This document shows positions 25,463 to 34,595 of a stretch of 64,000 bases of DNA, piece by piece. The notes below the pieces were generated by a model. That model did no database searches. It was not told where the DNA came from and was given only the letters and a program-made list of their open reading frames with translations. Position 1 is the stretch's first letter; every line of letters starts with the position of its first letter. The DNA comes from Sphingosinicella sp. CPCC 101087 (GTDB lineage: Bacteria; Pseudomonadota; Alphaproteobacteria; Sphingomonadales; Sphingomonadaceae): NCBI RefSeq assembly GCF_004151485.1, contig NZ_SBFF01000001.1, positions 186,001 to 250,000 on the forward strand. Direction: 5' to 3'. The position numbers and the translations under genes were made by a program.

Positions 25463-26259
25463 TCGCCATGGCGTACGAAACGATCGACTTCAAGGTCGAC
25501 GCGCGAGTCGCGCGATTGACTCTCAACCGCCCCGAGCGGCTCAACAGCTTCACCGTGCAGATGCACGAGGAGGTCGCCGACGCGCTCGGCCGGCTCGAGC
25601 AGGGGCTGGAAGAGGCTCGGGTGTTGGTGCTGACCGGCGCCGGCCGCGGCTTCTGTGCCGGGCAGGATCTCGGCGACCGGGCAGTCGCGCCGGGCCAGGC
25701 GCTCGATCTCGGCGAGTCGGTCGAGAAGCGCTACAACCCGCTGATCCGTCGGCTCACCAGTCTCTCCATGCCGGTCATCGCCCGAGTGAATGGCGTCGCA
25801 GCCGGCGCCGGAGCGAATATCGCGCTTGCCTGCGACATCGTGGTCGCCGCCAGGTCGGCCAGATTCATCCAGTCTTTCGCGGCGATCGGGCTCATCCCCG
25901 ACAGTGGCGGCACCTGGGTGCTGCCCCGGCTGGTCGGTCAGGCGCGGGCGCTGGGCCTGGCGCTGACCGGCGACCCATTGCCGGCCGAGCAAGCCGAGGC
26001 CTGGGGCCTGATCTGGAAGGCGGTGGACGACAACAGGCTCGACGAGGAGGTCGATGCGCTCGCCGCGCGCTTCGCCGCCGGACCGACTCGCGGCCTCGCC
26101 GCGATCAAGCGGATGATCCGCGAGAGCTGGGGTCACACGCTGGATCAGGACCTGGATCTCCAGCGCGACGCCATGCGCGACCTCGGCTACAGCGAGGATT
26201 ATCGCGAGGGCGTCGCTGCCTTCATGGAGAAGAGGAAGCCGGCCTTCAGAGGGAAATAG
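25456..26259 (+). CDS. paaG: 2-(1,2-epoxy-1,2-dihydrophenyl)acetyl-CoA isomerase PaaG
   Basis: A crotonase-fold enzyme of about 263-267 residues that turns the ring epoxide into oxepin-CoA. Motifs are ARLTLNRPERLNSFT, VLTGAGRGFCAGQDLGDRA, the oxyanion-hole VNGVAAGAGANIALACD and IGLIPDSGGTWVLPRLVG with the catalytic Asp. Two in-frame ATGs are possible, 25456 (MNFAMAYET) and 25468 (MAYETID). Neither has a visible ribosome binding site, and the first lies one base past the operator. Length from 25468 matches E. coli PaaG best. Confidence 0.92.
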   Translation: MNFAMAYETIDFKVDARVARLTLNRPERLNSFTVQMHEEVADALGRLEQGLEEARVLVLTGAGRGFCAGQDLGDRAVAPGQALDLGESVEKRYNPLIRRLTSLSMPVIARVNGVAAGAGANIALACDIVVAARSARFIQSFAAIGLIPDSGGTWVLPRLVGQARALGLALTGDPLPAEQAEAWGLIWKAVDDNRLDEEVDALAARFAAGPTRGLAAIKRMIRESWGHTLDQDLDLQRDAMRDLGYSEDYREGVAAFMEKRKPAFRGK

Positions 26260-26330
26260 CGCCCGCGTTCTACCTGGACCTGACTCTCGACAGGCGGCCC
26301 CGCGACGGCCGGCAGGCGTTCAGGGCAGGC

Positions 26331-26360
26331 TTCAGCTCAGCCGTTGCTCGGGATGAGCGG
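26331..26360. repeat. Degenerate half-copy of the 15.4 kb palindromic element
   Basis: The stretch TTCAGCTCAGCCGTTGCTCG followed by GGATGAGCGG resembles one arm of the element at 15391-15424. The complementary arm is missing. It occupies the gap between paaG and paaZ. Confidence 0.45.
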
Positions 26361-26411
26361 GTTCCAGAAGTGCCGTATCGAAGTAGAGGCCAAGGCCGAA
26401 CGGAGTGTAGG

Positions 26412-28430
26412 ATGAAGACCCTGAAGCTGCTCAATTATGCCCGCGACTCCTGGGTCGCCGGCGAAGGCTCGCTCGCGGAAATCCGAAGCGCCGTCAGTGG
26501 CGACGTCGTGGCGCAAACCGGCAGCGCCGGCGTCGACTTCAAGGCGATGCTCGACCATGCCCGCCGCGTCGGCGGCCCGGCGCTGAGGAAGCTGACCTTC
26601 CATGAGCGCGCCTGGATGCTGAAGGACGTCGCCAACGCGATCATGGCGCGCAAGGAGGAACTGTACGAACTCAGCTTTGAGACGGGGGCTACCCGCAGCG
26701 ACGGCTGGATCGACATAGAGGGCGGCGCGGGCACCCTCTTCTCCTTCTCCTCCAAGGGGCGGCGGGAACTTCCGAACCAGCGGGTGCTGATCGACGGACA
26801 GATGGAGATGCTGTCCAAGGGCGGCACCTTCGTCGGCCAGCATGTCTTCACCCCGCTCCAGGGCGTCGCCGTCCATATCAACGCGTTCAACTTCCCGGTC
26901 TGGGGCATGCTCGAGAAATTGGGCCCGACCCTGCTCGCCGGCGTGCCCGCAATCGTGAAACCGGCCTCGTCCACCGCTTACCTCGCCGAGGCCGCGTTCA
27001 GGATCATGATCGAGGCGGGGGTGCTGCCGGACGGCGCGCTTCAGTTCATTGCCGGCTCGACGGGCGACCTGCTCGACCATCTCACGCTTCAGGACGTCGT
27101 CTCCTTCACCGGATCGGCGGCGACCGCGATGAAGCTGCAGTCGCACCCGGTGATCGCCAAAGAGAGCGTGCGCTTCGTCGCCGAACGCGATTCGCTCAAC
27201 GCCTCCATCCTCGGTCCGGATGCGGGACCGGGCACGCCCGAATTCGACCTCTTCGTCAAGGAGGTGGCGCGCGAGATGACGGTCAAGGCGGGGCAGAAAT
27301 GCACCGCCATCCGTCGCGCCATGGCCCCCGCCGAGTATATCGACGCGGTCGAGCAGGCGCTTGCCGAACGGCTCGCCAGCGTCCGGATCGGCGATCCGCG
27401 CGAAGAAGGGGTGCAGATGGGCGCGCTCGCCAGCCGCGAGCAGCTCGCCTCGGTGCGCGAGGCAATCGCCGAGCTCGCCAGGTCGGCGCGGATCGTCGCC
27501 GGCGATCCGGATATCTCTCCAGTCGCCGGCAACGGCGCCTTCATCTCGCCGATCCTGCTGCGTTCGGACAATCCCTGGAACGCGCCGGCGATCCATGATG
27601 TCGAGGCGTTCGGGCCGGTTTCGACGATCATGCCTTATCGCGACTTGGACGACGCGATCGCGCTCGCCAATCGCGGCATGGGATCGCTCGCCCTCTCGCT
27701 TTTCACCTTCGATCCCGAGGCGGCCGAGCGTTTCGTGCTCGGATCTGGCGCCTATCATGGCCGAATGCTGATCCTCGACCGGACGTCGGCCAGGGAGTCG
27801 ACCGGCCACGGCTCTCCCCTCCCCGTCCTCGTCCATGGCGGTCCGGGCCGCGCCGGGGGCGGCGAGGAGATGGGCGGGATCCGCGGGGTCACGCATTACA
27901 TGCAGCGCACCGCGCTCCAGGGCAGCCCCGACATGCTCGCGGCGATCGTGAAGCAGTGGCTGCCCGGCGCGGCGAAGCAGGAGGGCGAGGTTCATCCGTT
28001 CCGCAAGCGTATCGCCGAGCTCGATATCGGCTACACGCTCAAGACGGCTGGCCGGCAGGTCAATCTCGAGGATATCGAACGCTTCGCGCGCTTCACCGGG
28101 GACAATTTCTACGCCCATATGGACGAGGAGGCCGCCAGGGCCAATCCGATCTTCGACGGCCGCGTCGCGCACGGCTATCTCATCCTCTCCTTCGCGGCGG
28201 GCTTGTTCGTCGATCCGGCGCCGGGACCGGTCCTCGCCAATTACGGGCTCGAGAATCTGCGATTCCAGACGCCGGTTTATCCGGGCGACACGATCCGGGT
28301 GGAGCTGACGGTCAAATCTATGAGCGTCCGCAATGCCGAGATGGGCGAGGTGCGCTGGGCCGTCTTCGTGTTCAATCAGAAGGGCGAAGTCGTGGCCAGC
28401 TACGACCTGCTGACGATGAACGAACCGTGA
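26412..28430 (+). CDS. paaZ: Bifunctional oxepin-CoA hydrolase / 3-oxo-5,6-dehydrosuberyl-CoA semialdehyde dehydrogenase PaaZ
   Basis: A 672-residue fusion. The N-terminal aldehyde dehydrogenase (about 1-520) has the general base E258 ([10 protein letters not shown]) and nucleophile C297 ([11 protein letters not shown]). The C-terminal MaoC-type hydratase (about 530-672) has the [15 protein letters not shown] and [14 protein letters not shown] motifs that open the oxepin ring. Length is close to E. coli PaaZ (681). ATG 26412 starts right at the family N-terminus [19 protein letters not shown]. It follows paaG on the same strand after about 150 bases. Confidence 0.95.
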   Translation: MKTLKLLNYARDSWVAGEGSLAEIRSAVSGDVVAQTGSAGVDFKAMLDHARRVGGPALRKLTFHERAWMLKDVANAIMARKEELYELSFETGATRSDGWIDIEGGAGTLFSFSSKGRRELPNQRVLIDGQMEMLSKGGTFVGQHVFTPLQGVAVHINAFNFPVWGMLEKLGPTLLAGVPAIVKPASSTAYLAEAAFRIMIEAGVLPDGALQFIAGSTGDLLDHLTLQDVVSFTGSAATAMKLQSHPVIAKESVRFVAERDSLNASILGPDAGPGTPEFDLFVKEVAREMTVKAGQKCTAIRRAMAPAEYIDAVEQALAERLASVRIGDPREEGVQMGALASREQLASVREAIAELARSARIVAGDPDISPVAGNGAFISPILLRSDNPWNAPAIHDVEAFGPVSTIMPYRDLDDAIALANRGMGSLALSLFTFDPEAAERFVLGSGAYHGRMLILDRTSARESTGHGSPLPVLVHGGPGRAGGGEEMGGIRGVTHYMQRTALQGSPDMLAAIVKQWLPGAAKQEGEVHPFRKRIAELDIGYTLKTAGRQVNLEDIERFARFTGDNFYAHMDEEAARANPIFDGRVAHGYLILSFAAGLFVDPAPGPVLANYGLENLRFQTPVYPGDTIRVELTVKSMSVRNAEMGEVRWAVFVFNQKGEVVASYDLLTMNEP

Positions 28431-28444
28431 GAAGAGGAGTGTCG

Positions 28445-29236
28445 GTGCGTACTGCCCTCATCGCCCTCATCGCGCTGGTAGCCTGCGGCCAGGCACCCGC
28501 GCCGCCGGCCGACCTCGCGAGGGAGGCTCGCACCCCGGTCTACGATTACCGCGTGGTGCGCGCCTATCCGCATGACGGCCGCGCCTTCACCCAGGGTCTC
28601 TTCTATCTCGACGGGGATCTCTACGAGAGCACAGGTCATGTCGGCCAATCGACTATCCGCCGTGTCAATCTCGAGGACGGGCGCGTGGTCCAGTCGGCCG
28701 ACATTCCGCCGCCGCTGTTCGGCGAGGGGATCGTCAACTGGGCCGACCAGATCATCAGCATCAGCTGGCGGAGCGGGATCGGCTTTCGCTGGGACAGGGC
28801 CACGCTCCGCCGCATGAGCGAGTGGCGCTATCCCGGCGAGGGCTGGGGCCTTACTCAGAACGGCCGCGAGATCATCATGAGCGACGGCACCGCACAATTG
28901 CGCTTTCTCGATCCGGAAACATTGGCCGAGCAGCGGCGCGTCACGGTCACCGACGGTGGCACGCCAGTGCCGCGACTCAACGAACTGGAATGGGTGAATG
29001 GCGAAGTCTTCGCCAATGTCTGGATGACGCCGATGATCGCGCGGATCGACCCGACGGACGGACGGGTCACGGGTTGGATCGATCTCACCGAGCTGGTACG
29101 GGAAACGTCGGGAGCGAGCCGCGACAGCGTGCTCAACGGGATCGCCTACGATGCAGCGGGCGACCGCCTGTTCGTGACCGGCAAATATTGGCCACGCCTT
29201 TACGAGATCGATATCGTGCCGGTGCCGGCGAAATAG
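28445..29236 (+). CDS. Glutaminyl-peptide cyclotransferase lipoprotein
   Basis: A 263-residue five-bladed propeller glutamine cyclotransferase (plant/bacterial type), which forms N-terminal pyroglutamate. Family blocks are RAYPHDGRAFTQGLFYLDGDLYESTG, GEGIVNWADQIISISWR, LRFLDPETL and LNELEWVNGEVFANVW. The N-terminus is a lipoprotein signal ending LVAC. The GTG at 28445 has AGAGGAG upstream. It begins 14 bases after paaZ, so it may be co-transcribed, though a link to phenylacetate metabolism is not evident. Confidence 0.9.
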   Translation: MRTALIALIALVACGQAPAPPADLAREARTPVYDYRVVRAYPHDGRAFTQGLFYLDGDLYESTGHVGQSTIRRVNLEDGRVVQSADIPPPLFGEGIVNWADQIISISWRSGIGFRWDRATLRRMSEWRYPGEGWGLTQNGREIIMSDGTAQLRFLDPETLAEQRRVTVTDGGTPVPRLNELEWVNGEVFANVWMTPMIARIDPTDGRVTGWIDLTELVRETSGASRDSVLNGIAYDAAGDRLFVTGKYWPRLYEIDIVPVPAK

Positions 29237-29399
29237 CCCGGCGGACTCGGCGACGGCTTATCAAGGAAGCGGCTCCGGCCCACTGGCGGGGGGTTCGCCG
29301 AAAGGTTTCCCCGGCGCGTCGGCCACCGGCCAGAACCGGAACGCTGAGTTCGGCCGGATTGTTTTCCTTCGCAACCGCCCGAGCGAAAGGAAGACCATC

Positions 29400-29855
29400 A
29401 TGAAGGTTGCCGAATGCATGAGCCGCGACGTTCAGATCGTGAAGCCAGACCAACCGATTCAGGAAGCCGCCCAATTCATGCTCCGCACCGATAGCGGCAG
29501 CATGCCGGTGTGCGATGGGGACAGGCTCGTGGGGATGGTCACCGACCGCGACATTGCGGTTCGCGCCGTAGCGCAGGGACGCGGCCCCGATACGCCGGTC
29601 CGGGAGGCGATGAGCGACAGCGTCGAATATTGCTACGAGGATGACGACGTAGAGCAGGTGGCGATGAAGATGAGCGATTCTCAGGTTCGCCGCTTCCCCG
29701 TTCTCAGTCGCGAGAAGAAGCTTGTCGGCATCGTCTCGCTCGGCGACATCAGCCGATCGGACACTGGCGACGCCGCGAACGTGGCGCTCGGCGGAATTAC
29801 TGATCCGGGCGGTCAGCACGACCAGTCGACCGAGCCTCATGCCCGGACCGACTAG
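29400..29855 (+). CDS. CBS-domain pair protein
   Basis: A 151-residue protein made of two CBS domains: one ending LVGMVTDRDIAVRAVAQG and one ending KLVGIVSLGDISRS, followed by a short polar tail. Such stand-alone CBS pairs sense adenine nucleotides or act as stress proteins. Upstream, GGAAC at 29338-29342 followed after 17 bases by TGTT could be an EcfG-type stress promoter with one mismatch. The gene converges on a glucokinase-like gene with a hairpin between them. Confidence 0.88.
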   Translation: MKVAECMSRDVQIVKPDQPIQEAAQFMLRTDSGSMPVCDGDRLVGMVTDRDIAVRAVAQGRGPDTPVREAMSDSVEYCYEDDDVEQVAMKMSDSQVRRFPVLSREKKLVGIVSLGDISRSDTGDAANVALGGITDPGGQHDQSTEPHARTD

Positions 29856-29867
29856 CCTCTCTGGAAC

Positions 29868-29891
29868 GCCCCCGGCGCCCTGAGCGGGGGC
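29868..29891. terminator. Hairpin between convergent CBS and glucokinase-like genes
   Basis: GCCCCCG (29868-29874) pairs with CGGGGGC (29885-29891) around a 10-base loop, in the 52-base gap between two convergent stop codons. It probably serves both directions. No strong T-run is present. Confidence 0.5.
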
Positions 29892-29907
29892 CGCGACGGC
29901 CTACCGA

Positions 29908-30909
29908 TCAGGCGGCAGGACGCTCCCGGCGCAGGTCCCCCAGGCCGAAACCACGGGCTCGCATGGCCGCGGCCACTCCGAGCAGCCGCGCATGATCGTC
30001 GGTGGCAAAGCTGACCGGCACCTGCTCCAGTGCCTTGCGCATTCGACCCTTGGCGACGAAGGCGGCGCGGAAGCGTCCGCGCTCGATCAGGGGCAGCATC
30101 GATCGGAGCAGCGGGCTGACCAGGAAGAGGCCGTCGAACGCGCTCGTGCTCAGCGCCATGTTGCCTGCGAAAGAGCCGAGAATTGCGGTAAAAAGGTCGG
30201 CAGCTTCGAGCGCGATCGGGTCGCCGCGCAATGCCCCGGTAACGATCGCTTCAGGCGCGGGCGGCGCACCGGGGCGCCCCTTGGCTTCTGCAATCGCGGC
30301 ATGGATGGTCTGCAGCCCGACGCCTGCCAATAGCCGCTCGAACGAGACGTGGCCAAAGCGCGCGCGCAGCTGCAAGAGCAGGGCGTCCTCCTCTTTGGTC
30401 TGCGGCGCGAAGCTGCTGTGCCCGCCCTCCCCGGCCATTACCGTGACGGCCTCCGATTCCCCGACGATCAAGCTCGCCATGCCGAGCCCCGGCCCGGTTC
30501 CGACGACGAGGAACCGACGGCCCGGCGCAACCGCCCTGGGGGGCAACGGACCGACCCGGGTCAGGCGAGCGGTATCGACATCGGCCAGCGACCAGGCGAT
30601 CGCTTCGAAGTCGTTGATCAGCAGCGGCTCGCGGGCGAGGAAGGCGCGAAGGCCGCTGACCGAAATGTACCAGCGGCAATTGGCAAGGCTGATCACGTCG
30701 CCGCCGGTGACCCCCGCGACCGCCAGACCGAGCGGCAGGCCGGCGGTGGAGAGGCGGTTCTCGCGCGTATAGGTCTGAAGCGCGTCGGTGAACGTCGGAA
30801 AATCTGTGGTGCGGAACAGACGCACCGCATCGAGCCGCCCTTCGGACGCGTCGGTCACCAGCGCGAAAGAGACGTTCTCGCCGTCAATGGCGCACACGAG
30901 TTGCGTCAT
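29908..30909 (-). CDS. Glucokinase-family protein with degenerate ATP-binding motif
   Basis: A 333-residue protein of the Glk family. The catalytic Asp is kept (LLINDFEAIAWSL), as is EGGHSSFAPQTKEEDALL, and the C-terminus aligns over its length (RGRFRAAFVAKGRMRKALEQVPV). The N-terminal phosphate-binding motif, normally GDIGGTN, reads CAIDGENVSFALV. This makes ATP use doubtful. A canonical glucokinase is encoded at 60016-60990. It could be a regulator, a kinase with altered substrate, or decaying. Confidence 0.8.
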   Translation of the reverse strand: MTQLVCAIDGENVSFALVTDASEGRLDAVRLFRTTDFPTFTDALQTYTRENRLSTAGLPLGLAVAGVTGGDVISLANCRWYISVSGLRAFLAREPLLINDFEAIAWSLADVDTARLTRVGPLPPRAVAPGRRFLVVGTGPGLGMASLIVGESEAVTVMAGEGGHSSFAPQTKEEDALLLQLRARFGHVSFERLLAGVGLQTIHAAIAEAKGRPGAPPAPEAIVTGALRGDPIALEAADLFTAILGSFAGNMALSTSAFDGLFLVSPLLRSMLPLIERGRFRAAFVAKGRMRKALEQVPVSFATDDHARLLGVAAAMRARGFGLGDLRRERPAA

Positions 30910-31174
30910 TCCAGTATCCTCTCCGCGAAGCGCGCTACGCGACCGCCGTGAAGAAGTGCTTAAGCAACCCGATGGCTCTGGCCGGTCGACCTATCAGGGA
31001 GCCAAGCGATTTCTTCGCCGGGAGCGCACCATTCCTCTGCCATCGCTGGACCTGCCTGCCACGGATTTGATCCGGCATCCATGAACTACGACCATGCTGA
31101 ATCGGCACCTCCGCGCGCTTGGGTCTGACTTTCGCACGGACGACGGAAGCGGGACGCTGTGCCCGCGAACAACC

Positions 31175-32401
31175 TCAATCGATGGGCCAGGTCTCTAGCA
31201 GTTCGACGAAGCGGCTGAGCCAGGCGTTGGTCTGGTGCCCGTCGACCACGCGATGGTCGATGGTCAGCGACACATAGGCCATCGGGCGGATCTGGATCGC
31301 GTCGACGCCACCGGCTTCGCGCACGACTACCCTCTTCTCCAGCTTGCCCACGCCAAGGATGGCCGATTGCGGCTGGTTGATGATGATCGGTGCCGCGAAC
31401 AGGGATCCCGACACTCCGTGATTGGAGATGGTGAAGGTGCCGCCCTTCACGTCGGCCGCGCTCAATCTCTCCGCACGGGCGCGCTCGACCAGGTCGTCGA
31501 GGCCGGCGGCCACGCCCTTCAGCGAGAGCTTCTGGACCTGCCGCAGCACCGGCACGATCAAGCCCTTCGTGCCCAGCGCGGTGCCGACCCCGACATTGAT
31601 ATCGTCGTAGATCTCGAGCTTATCCGCATGCCAGCGGCTGTTGATCGATGGCGATGCCTTCATCGCTTCCGCGGCTGCGGCGACGAGGTAAGCAGTATAG
31701 CTGAGCTTGACGCCCTCCTTGGCCCACGCAGCCTTGTGGCGGTGGCGATGCTCGATGATGGCGCTGAAATCCGCCTCGAAAACCGCGGTGACATGCGGCG
31801 CCTGAGTGACCGAGCCCAGCATGTTCTCGGCGATGCGAAGGCGCATCTTGTCGTGCGGGACGAAGTGCGAGCGTATGTCACCGGTTGCGGCGGGCATCAC
31901 GCCTTCGGCCGCCTTGCCGACGCGGGTCGCCTCCTCGACCGCCCGATCGACGTCCGCGCGGGTGATGCGTCCACCGCGGCCGGTACCGACAATGTGCGCC
32001 GGATCTATGTCGTGCTGGAGGATCGCGCGCTTGACCGACGGCGAAAGTCGGGTCTCGCGGTCCGGAGCAGGAGCAGCGTCTCGGTCGGGCCGCGGCGCCG
32101 GCGCGGACGGGCGGCGCGACCCGGCACCGGCCGGTGGAACCGCCGCCTGCCCGCCCATGCCCGCCTCGGCAACCGGCGCGATGCGGCCCAGGACCGCCCC
32201 CGGCACGGCGTCCTCGTCGCTGTGGAGCAGGATCTCGCGCAGCACCCCGGCGGCGGGGGCGGGGACCTCCATCGCGACCTTGTCGGTCTCCAGCTCAACG
32301 AGCGGGTCGTTCTCCTCGACCCGGTCGCCGACCTGCTTCAGCCAGGCGCGAACGACGGCCTTGGTGCCCTCCTGCTCCATGGGGACGAGGACGTCGATCA
32401 T
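31175..32401 (-). CDS. 2-oxoacid dehydrogenase E2 (dihydrolipoyl acyltransferase)
   Basis: A 408-residue E2 subunit. One N-terminal lipoyl domain carries the lipoylated K41 (ELETDKVAMEVPAP). A Pro/Ala-rich linker follows, then the peripheral-subunit-binding domain (SPSVKRAILQHDIDPAHIVGTGRGGRITRADVDRAV) and the acyltransferase core with TIDHRVVDGH. It accepts the acyl group from the E1 encoded 109 bases upstream. No E3 gene is adjacent, so the general dihydrolipoyl dehydrogenase would be used. The acyl substrate cannot be read from sequence; branched-chain or aromatic 2-oxoacids are candidates. Confidence 0.92.
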   Translation of the reverse strand: MIDVLVPMEQEGTKAVVRAWLKQVGDRVEENDPLVELETDKVAMEVPAPAAGVLREILLHSDEDAVPGAVLGRIAPVAEAGMGGQAAVPPAGAGSRRPSAPAPRPDRDAAPAPDRETRLSPSVKRAILQHDIDPAHIVGTGRGGRITRADVDRAVEEATRVGKAAEGVMPAATGDIRSHFVPHDKMRLRIAENMLGSVTQAPHVTAVFEADFSAIIEHRHRHKAAWAKEGVKLSYTAYLVAAAAEAMKASPSINSRWHADKLEIYDDINVGVGTALGTKGLIVPVLRQVQKLSLKGVAAGLDDLVERARAERLSAADVKGGTFTISNHGVSGSLFAAPIIINQPQSAILGVGKLEKRVVVREAGGVDAIQIRPMAYVSLTIDHRVVDGHQTNAWLSRFVELLETWPID

Positions 32402-32510
32402 GGCGCTCCCCGCAAGCCGTCAATCCGGCGACGGCCGGGATCCAAGCGGAGGCCGTACGGACCCCGGCCCGCATTGGGGTGACGCAGGAAGAAAGGCTTG
32501 GGGCGCGGCA

Positions 32511-34595
32511 TCAGAATCCCACCAGTTCGTCGATCTTCGCCCGGATCCGCTCCACCGACGGCACTGCCCAGTCGAGAAGCTTCGGGTTGTGCGGGCTGGG
32601 TATATCCGGCATCGTCAGCCGCGAGACCGGCGCATCGAGATCGAGGAACGCCTCGTCCGCCACAACGGCGGCGATCTCGGCGCCGAAGCCGCCGGTACGC
32701 AGGTCCTCGTGGACGATGAGGCAGCGGCGGGTGCGCCGCACCGATTCCAGCACCGTTTCGCGATCCCAGGGCATCAGGGTACGCAGGTCGATGACGTCCG
32801 CGGAAACGTCCGCCGCGGCCGCCTCGCAGCGCGGCACCATCGCGCCCCAGGTGATGATGCTGATCCGGTCGCCCTCGCGCACCTTCTTCGCGCGGCCGAA
32901 CGGCAGCACATAATCGTCGCCGGGATAGGGCCGGCGTGCCCAGGCATCGTCGAGCATGGCCCGATGCTCGAAGAAGACGGTGGGATCGTTGCCGCGGAGC
33001 GCCGAACGCAGCAGCCCGACCGCATCCTCTGCGTTGGACGGCACCGCGACCTGCCAGCCCGGATTGTGCACGAACTGCACTTCGTTGGTCTGGCTATGCC
33101 AGGGATCGCCGCACTTGAAGAAGCCGACCGGCATCCTCAGCACCATCGGTGCAGCGAAGCGGTTGTTGGTGCGCCAACGCATCGTGCCGCAATCGTTGAT
33201 CTGCTCCAGCGCGGGCTCCGCATATTTGCGGAATTGGATCTCCGGCACCGGCATCAGCCCGGCCAGGGCCATGCCGACGGCGCGTCCGACGATGCCTTCC
33301 TCGCTGAGGCTGGTGTCGAACACCCGGTCTGCGCCATGCTTTTCCTGCAGCCCCAGGGTCACCGCATGGACCCCGCCCTTCGGGCCGATATCCTCGCCGA
33401 ACAGCAATACGCGCTTATTGATCGCCAGCTCGTGATCGAGGGTGCGGCGGATCGCCGTGACCATGTTGATGCGCTGGCCTTCCGGGCGCGGCGTCTCGGT
33501 GGATGGGGGAGCGCGATAGCCGCGCGTCCACTGTCCGCCCCGCGCCTGCATAGCGCCTTCGTAGAAAACGTTGGCGGTGACGCTTTCCGGATCCGCGACT
33601 TCTCGCGCCTCGGCCTCCTGGCGCGCCGCCTCGACGTCGGCCTCGGCCCGGCGGGCGATCCCGTCCCATTCCGCCTCATCGAGCAGCGATCCGAGCAGAT
33701 AGGATTTGAGCTTTGGCAGCGGATCGCGCGCCCATTCCGACTCGACCACCTCGCGCGGCTTGTAGGTCTGGGTGTCCTGCGCACTATGTCCCTGGAGCCG
33801 CGGCACGGTGAGGCGAAGCAGCGCCGGCCCCTCGCCACCGCGAACGTGGCCGAGCGCCTCCTCGAGCAAGCGCGCTGCTTCCCCCGGCTCGGTGCCGTCG
33901 CCGGACAGAATGTGGAGGTTTCCGAAGCTCGCCAGGTTGCGGGCGATGTCACCGCCCGGAGTCTGGACCGTGGACGGCACCGAAATGCCGTATTGATTGT
34001 CCTCGACATAGAAGAGCATCGGCAGCTTCTGGGTGGTGGCGATGGTCAGCGCCGACCAGAAACCGTTGGTCGCCACCGACGCGTCACCGCCCAGGACGAC
34101 CGCGACCGCCTGATCATAGGCGCTCTCGCCCAGCGTCTCGTGGTAATAACGGATCGCCTGGGCCCAGCCCGCGGTCGGCGTATATTGGGCGCCGACGCCG
34201 CCCGCCATCGGCAGCGCCGGGCAGCCGTTTGGGTTGGGATAGTTGAACACAACGCCGATGTCCCGACCGTCCGAATAGCCGCCGGCACGGCCCATGTCCG
34301 AGCCCAAGGCGTCGGCGAGCGGCACGCCCAAAGCGAGAAGCAGCGGCCGCGACCGGTAATAGCCGCAGGCACCGTCATGGGCATGGGTCAGGCGGCTGCC
34401 GAGCATGACCTGGGCCATGTCGTGCCCGCGCGCGCTGAACTGGTAGAGGACCTTGCGCTCGGGGACGAGCGTCTCCTCCTCAAGCCGGTCCAGCGCGCGG
34501 CTGACATGAACGAGATAGGCGATCCGCTTCCAATCGAAAGCGGGGTCGGGCGCATTGGCCCGTTCAGTCCGTTCGCGCAGGCGCGCGTCAGGCAT
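32511..34595 (-). CDS. Fused 2-oxoacid dehydrogenase E1 (alpha-beta)
   Basis: A 694-residue thiamine-diphosphate enzyme in which the alpha and beta chains are one polypeptide. The alpha half (about 1-340) includes QFSARGHDMAQVMLGSRL and a thiamine-binding region GGDASVATNGFWSALT ending EDNQYGIS. The beta half (about 370-694) includes LLFGEDIGPKGGVHAVTLGL and LIVHEDLRTGGFGAEIAAVV. It decarboxylates a 2-oxoacid and transfers the acyl to E2. It overlaps the aminotransferase gene by 8 bases (34588-34595), so transamination and oxidation are linked in one operon. Confidence 0.92.
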   Translation of the reverse strand: MPDARLRERTERANAPDPAFDWKRIAYLVHVSRALDRLEEETLVPERKVLYQFSARGHDMAQVMLGSRLTHAHDGACGYYRSRPLLLALGVPLADALGSDMGRAGGYSDGRDIGVVFNYPNPNGCPALPMAGGVGAQYTPTAGWAQAIRYYHETLGESAYDQAVAVVLGGDASVATNGFWSALTIATTQKLPMLFYVEDNQYGISVPSTVQTPGGDIARNLASFGNLHILSGDGTEPGEAARLLEEALGHVRGGEGPALLRLTVPRLQGHSAQDTQTYKPREVVESEWARDPLPKLKSYLLGSLLDEAEWDGIARRAEADVEAARQEAEAREVADPESVTANVFYEGAMQARGGQWTRGYRAPPSTETPRPEGQRINMVTAIRRTLDHELAINKRVLLFGEDIGPKGGVHAVTLGLQEKHGADRVFDTSLSEEGIVGRAVGMALAGLMPVPEIQFRKYAEPALEQINDCGTMRWRTNNRFAAPMVLRMPVGFFKCGDPWHSQTNEVQFVHNPGWQVAVPSNAEDAVGLLRSALRGNDPTVFFEHRAMLDDAWARRPYPGDDYVLPFGRAKKVREGDRISIITWGAMVPRCEAAAADVSADVIDLRTLMPWDRETVLESVRRTRRCLIVHEDLRTGGFGAEIAAVVADEAFLDLDAPVSRLTMPDIPSPHNPKLLDWAVPSVERIRAKIDELVGF

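Noticed and set aside
30910-31174. Possible gene remnant between the glucokinase-like and E2 genes
   Set aside because: Short frames here have no start with a ribosome site and no family resemblance, so nothing can be supported.
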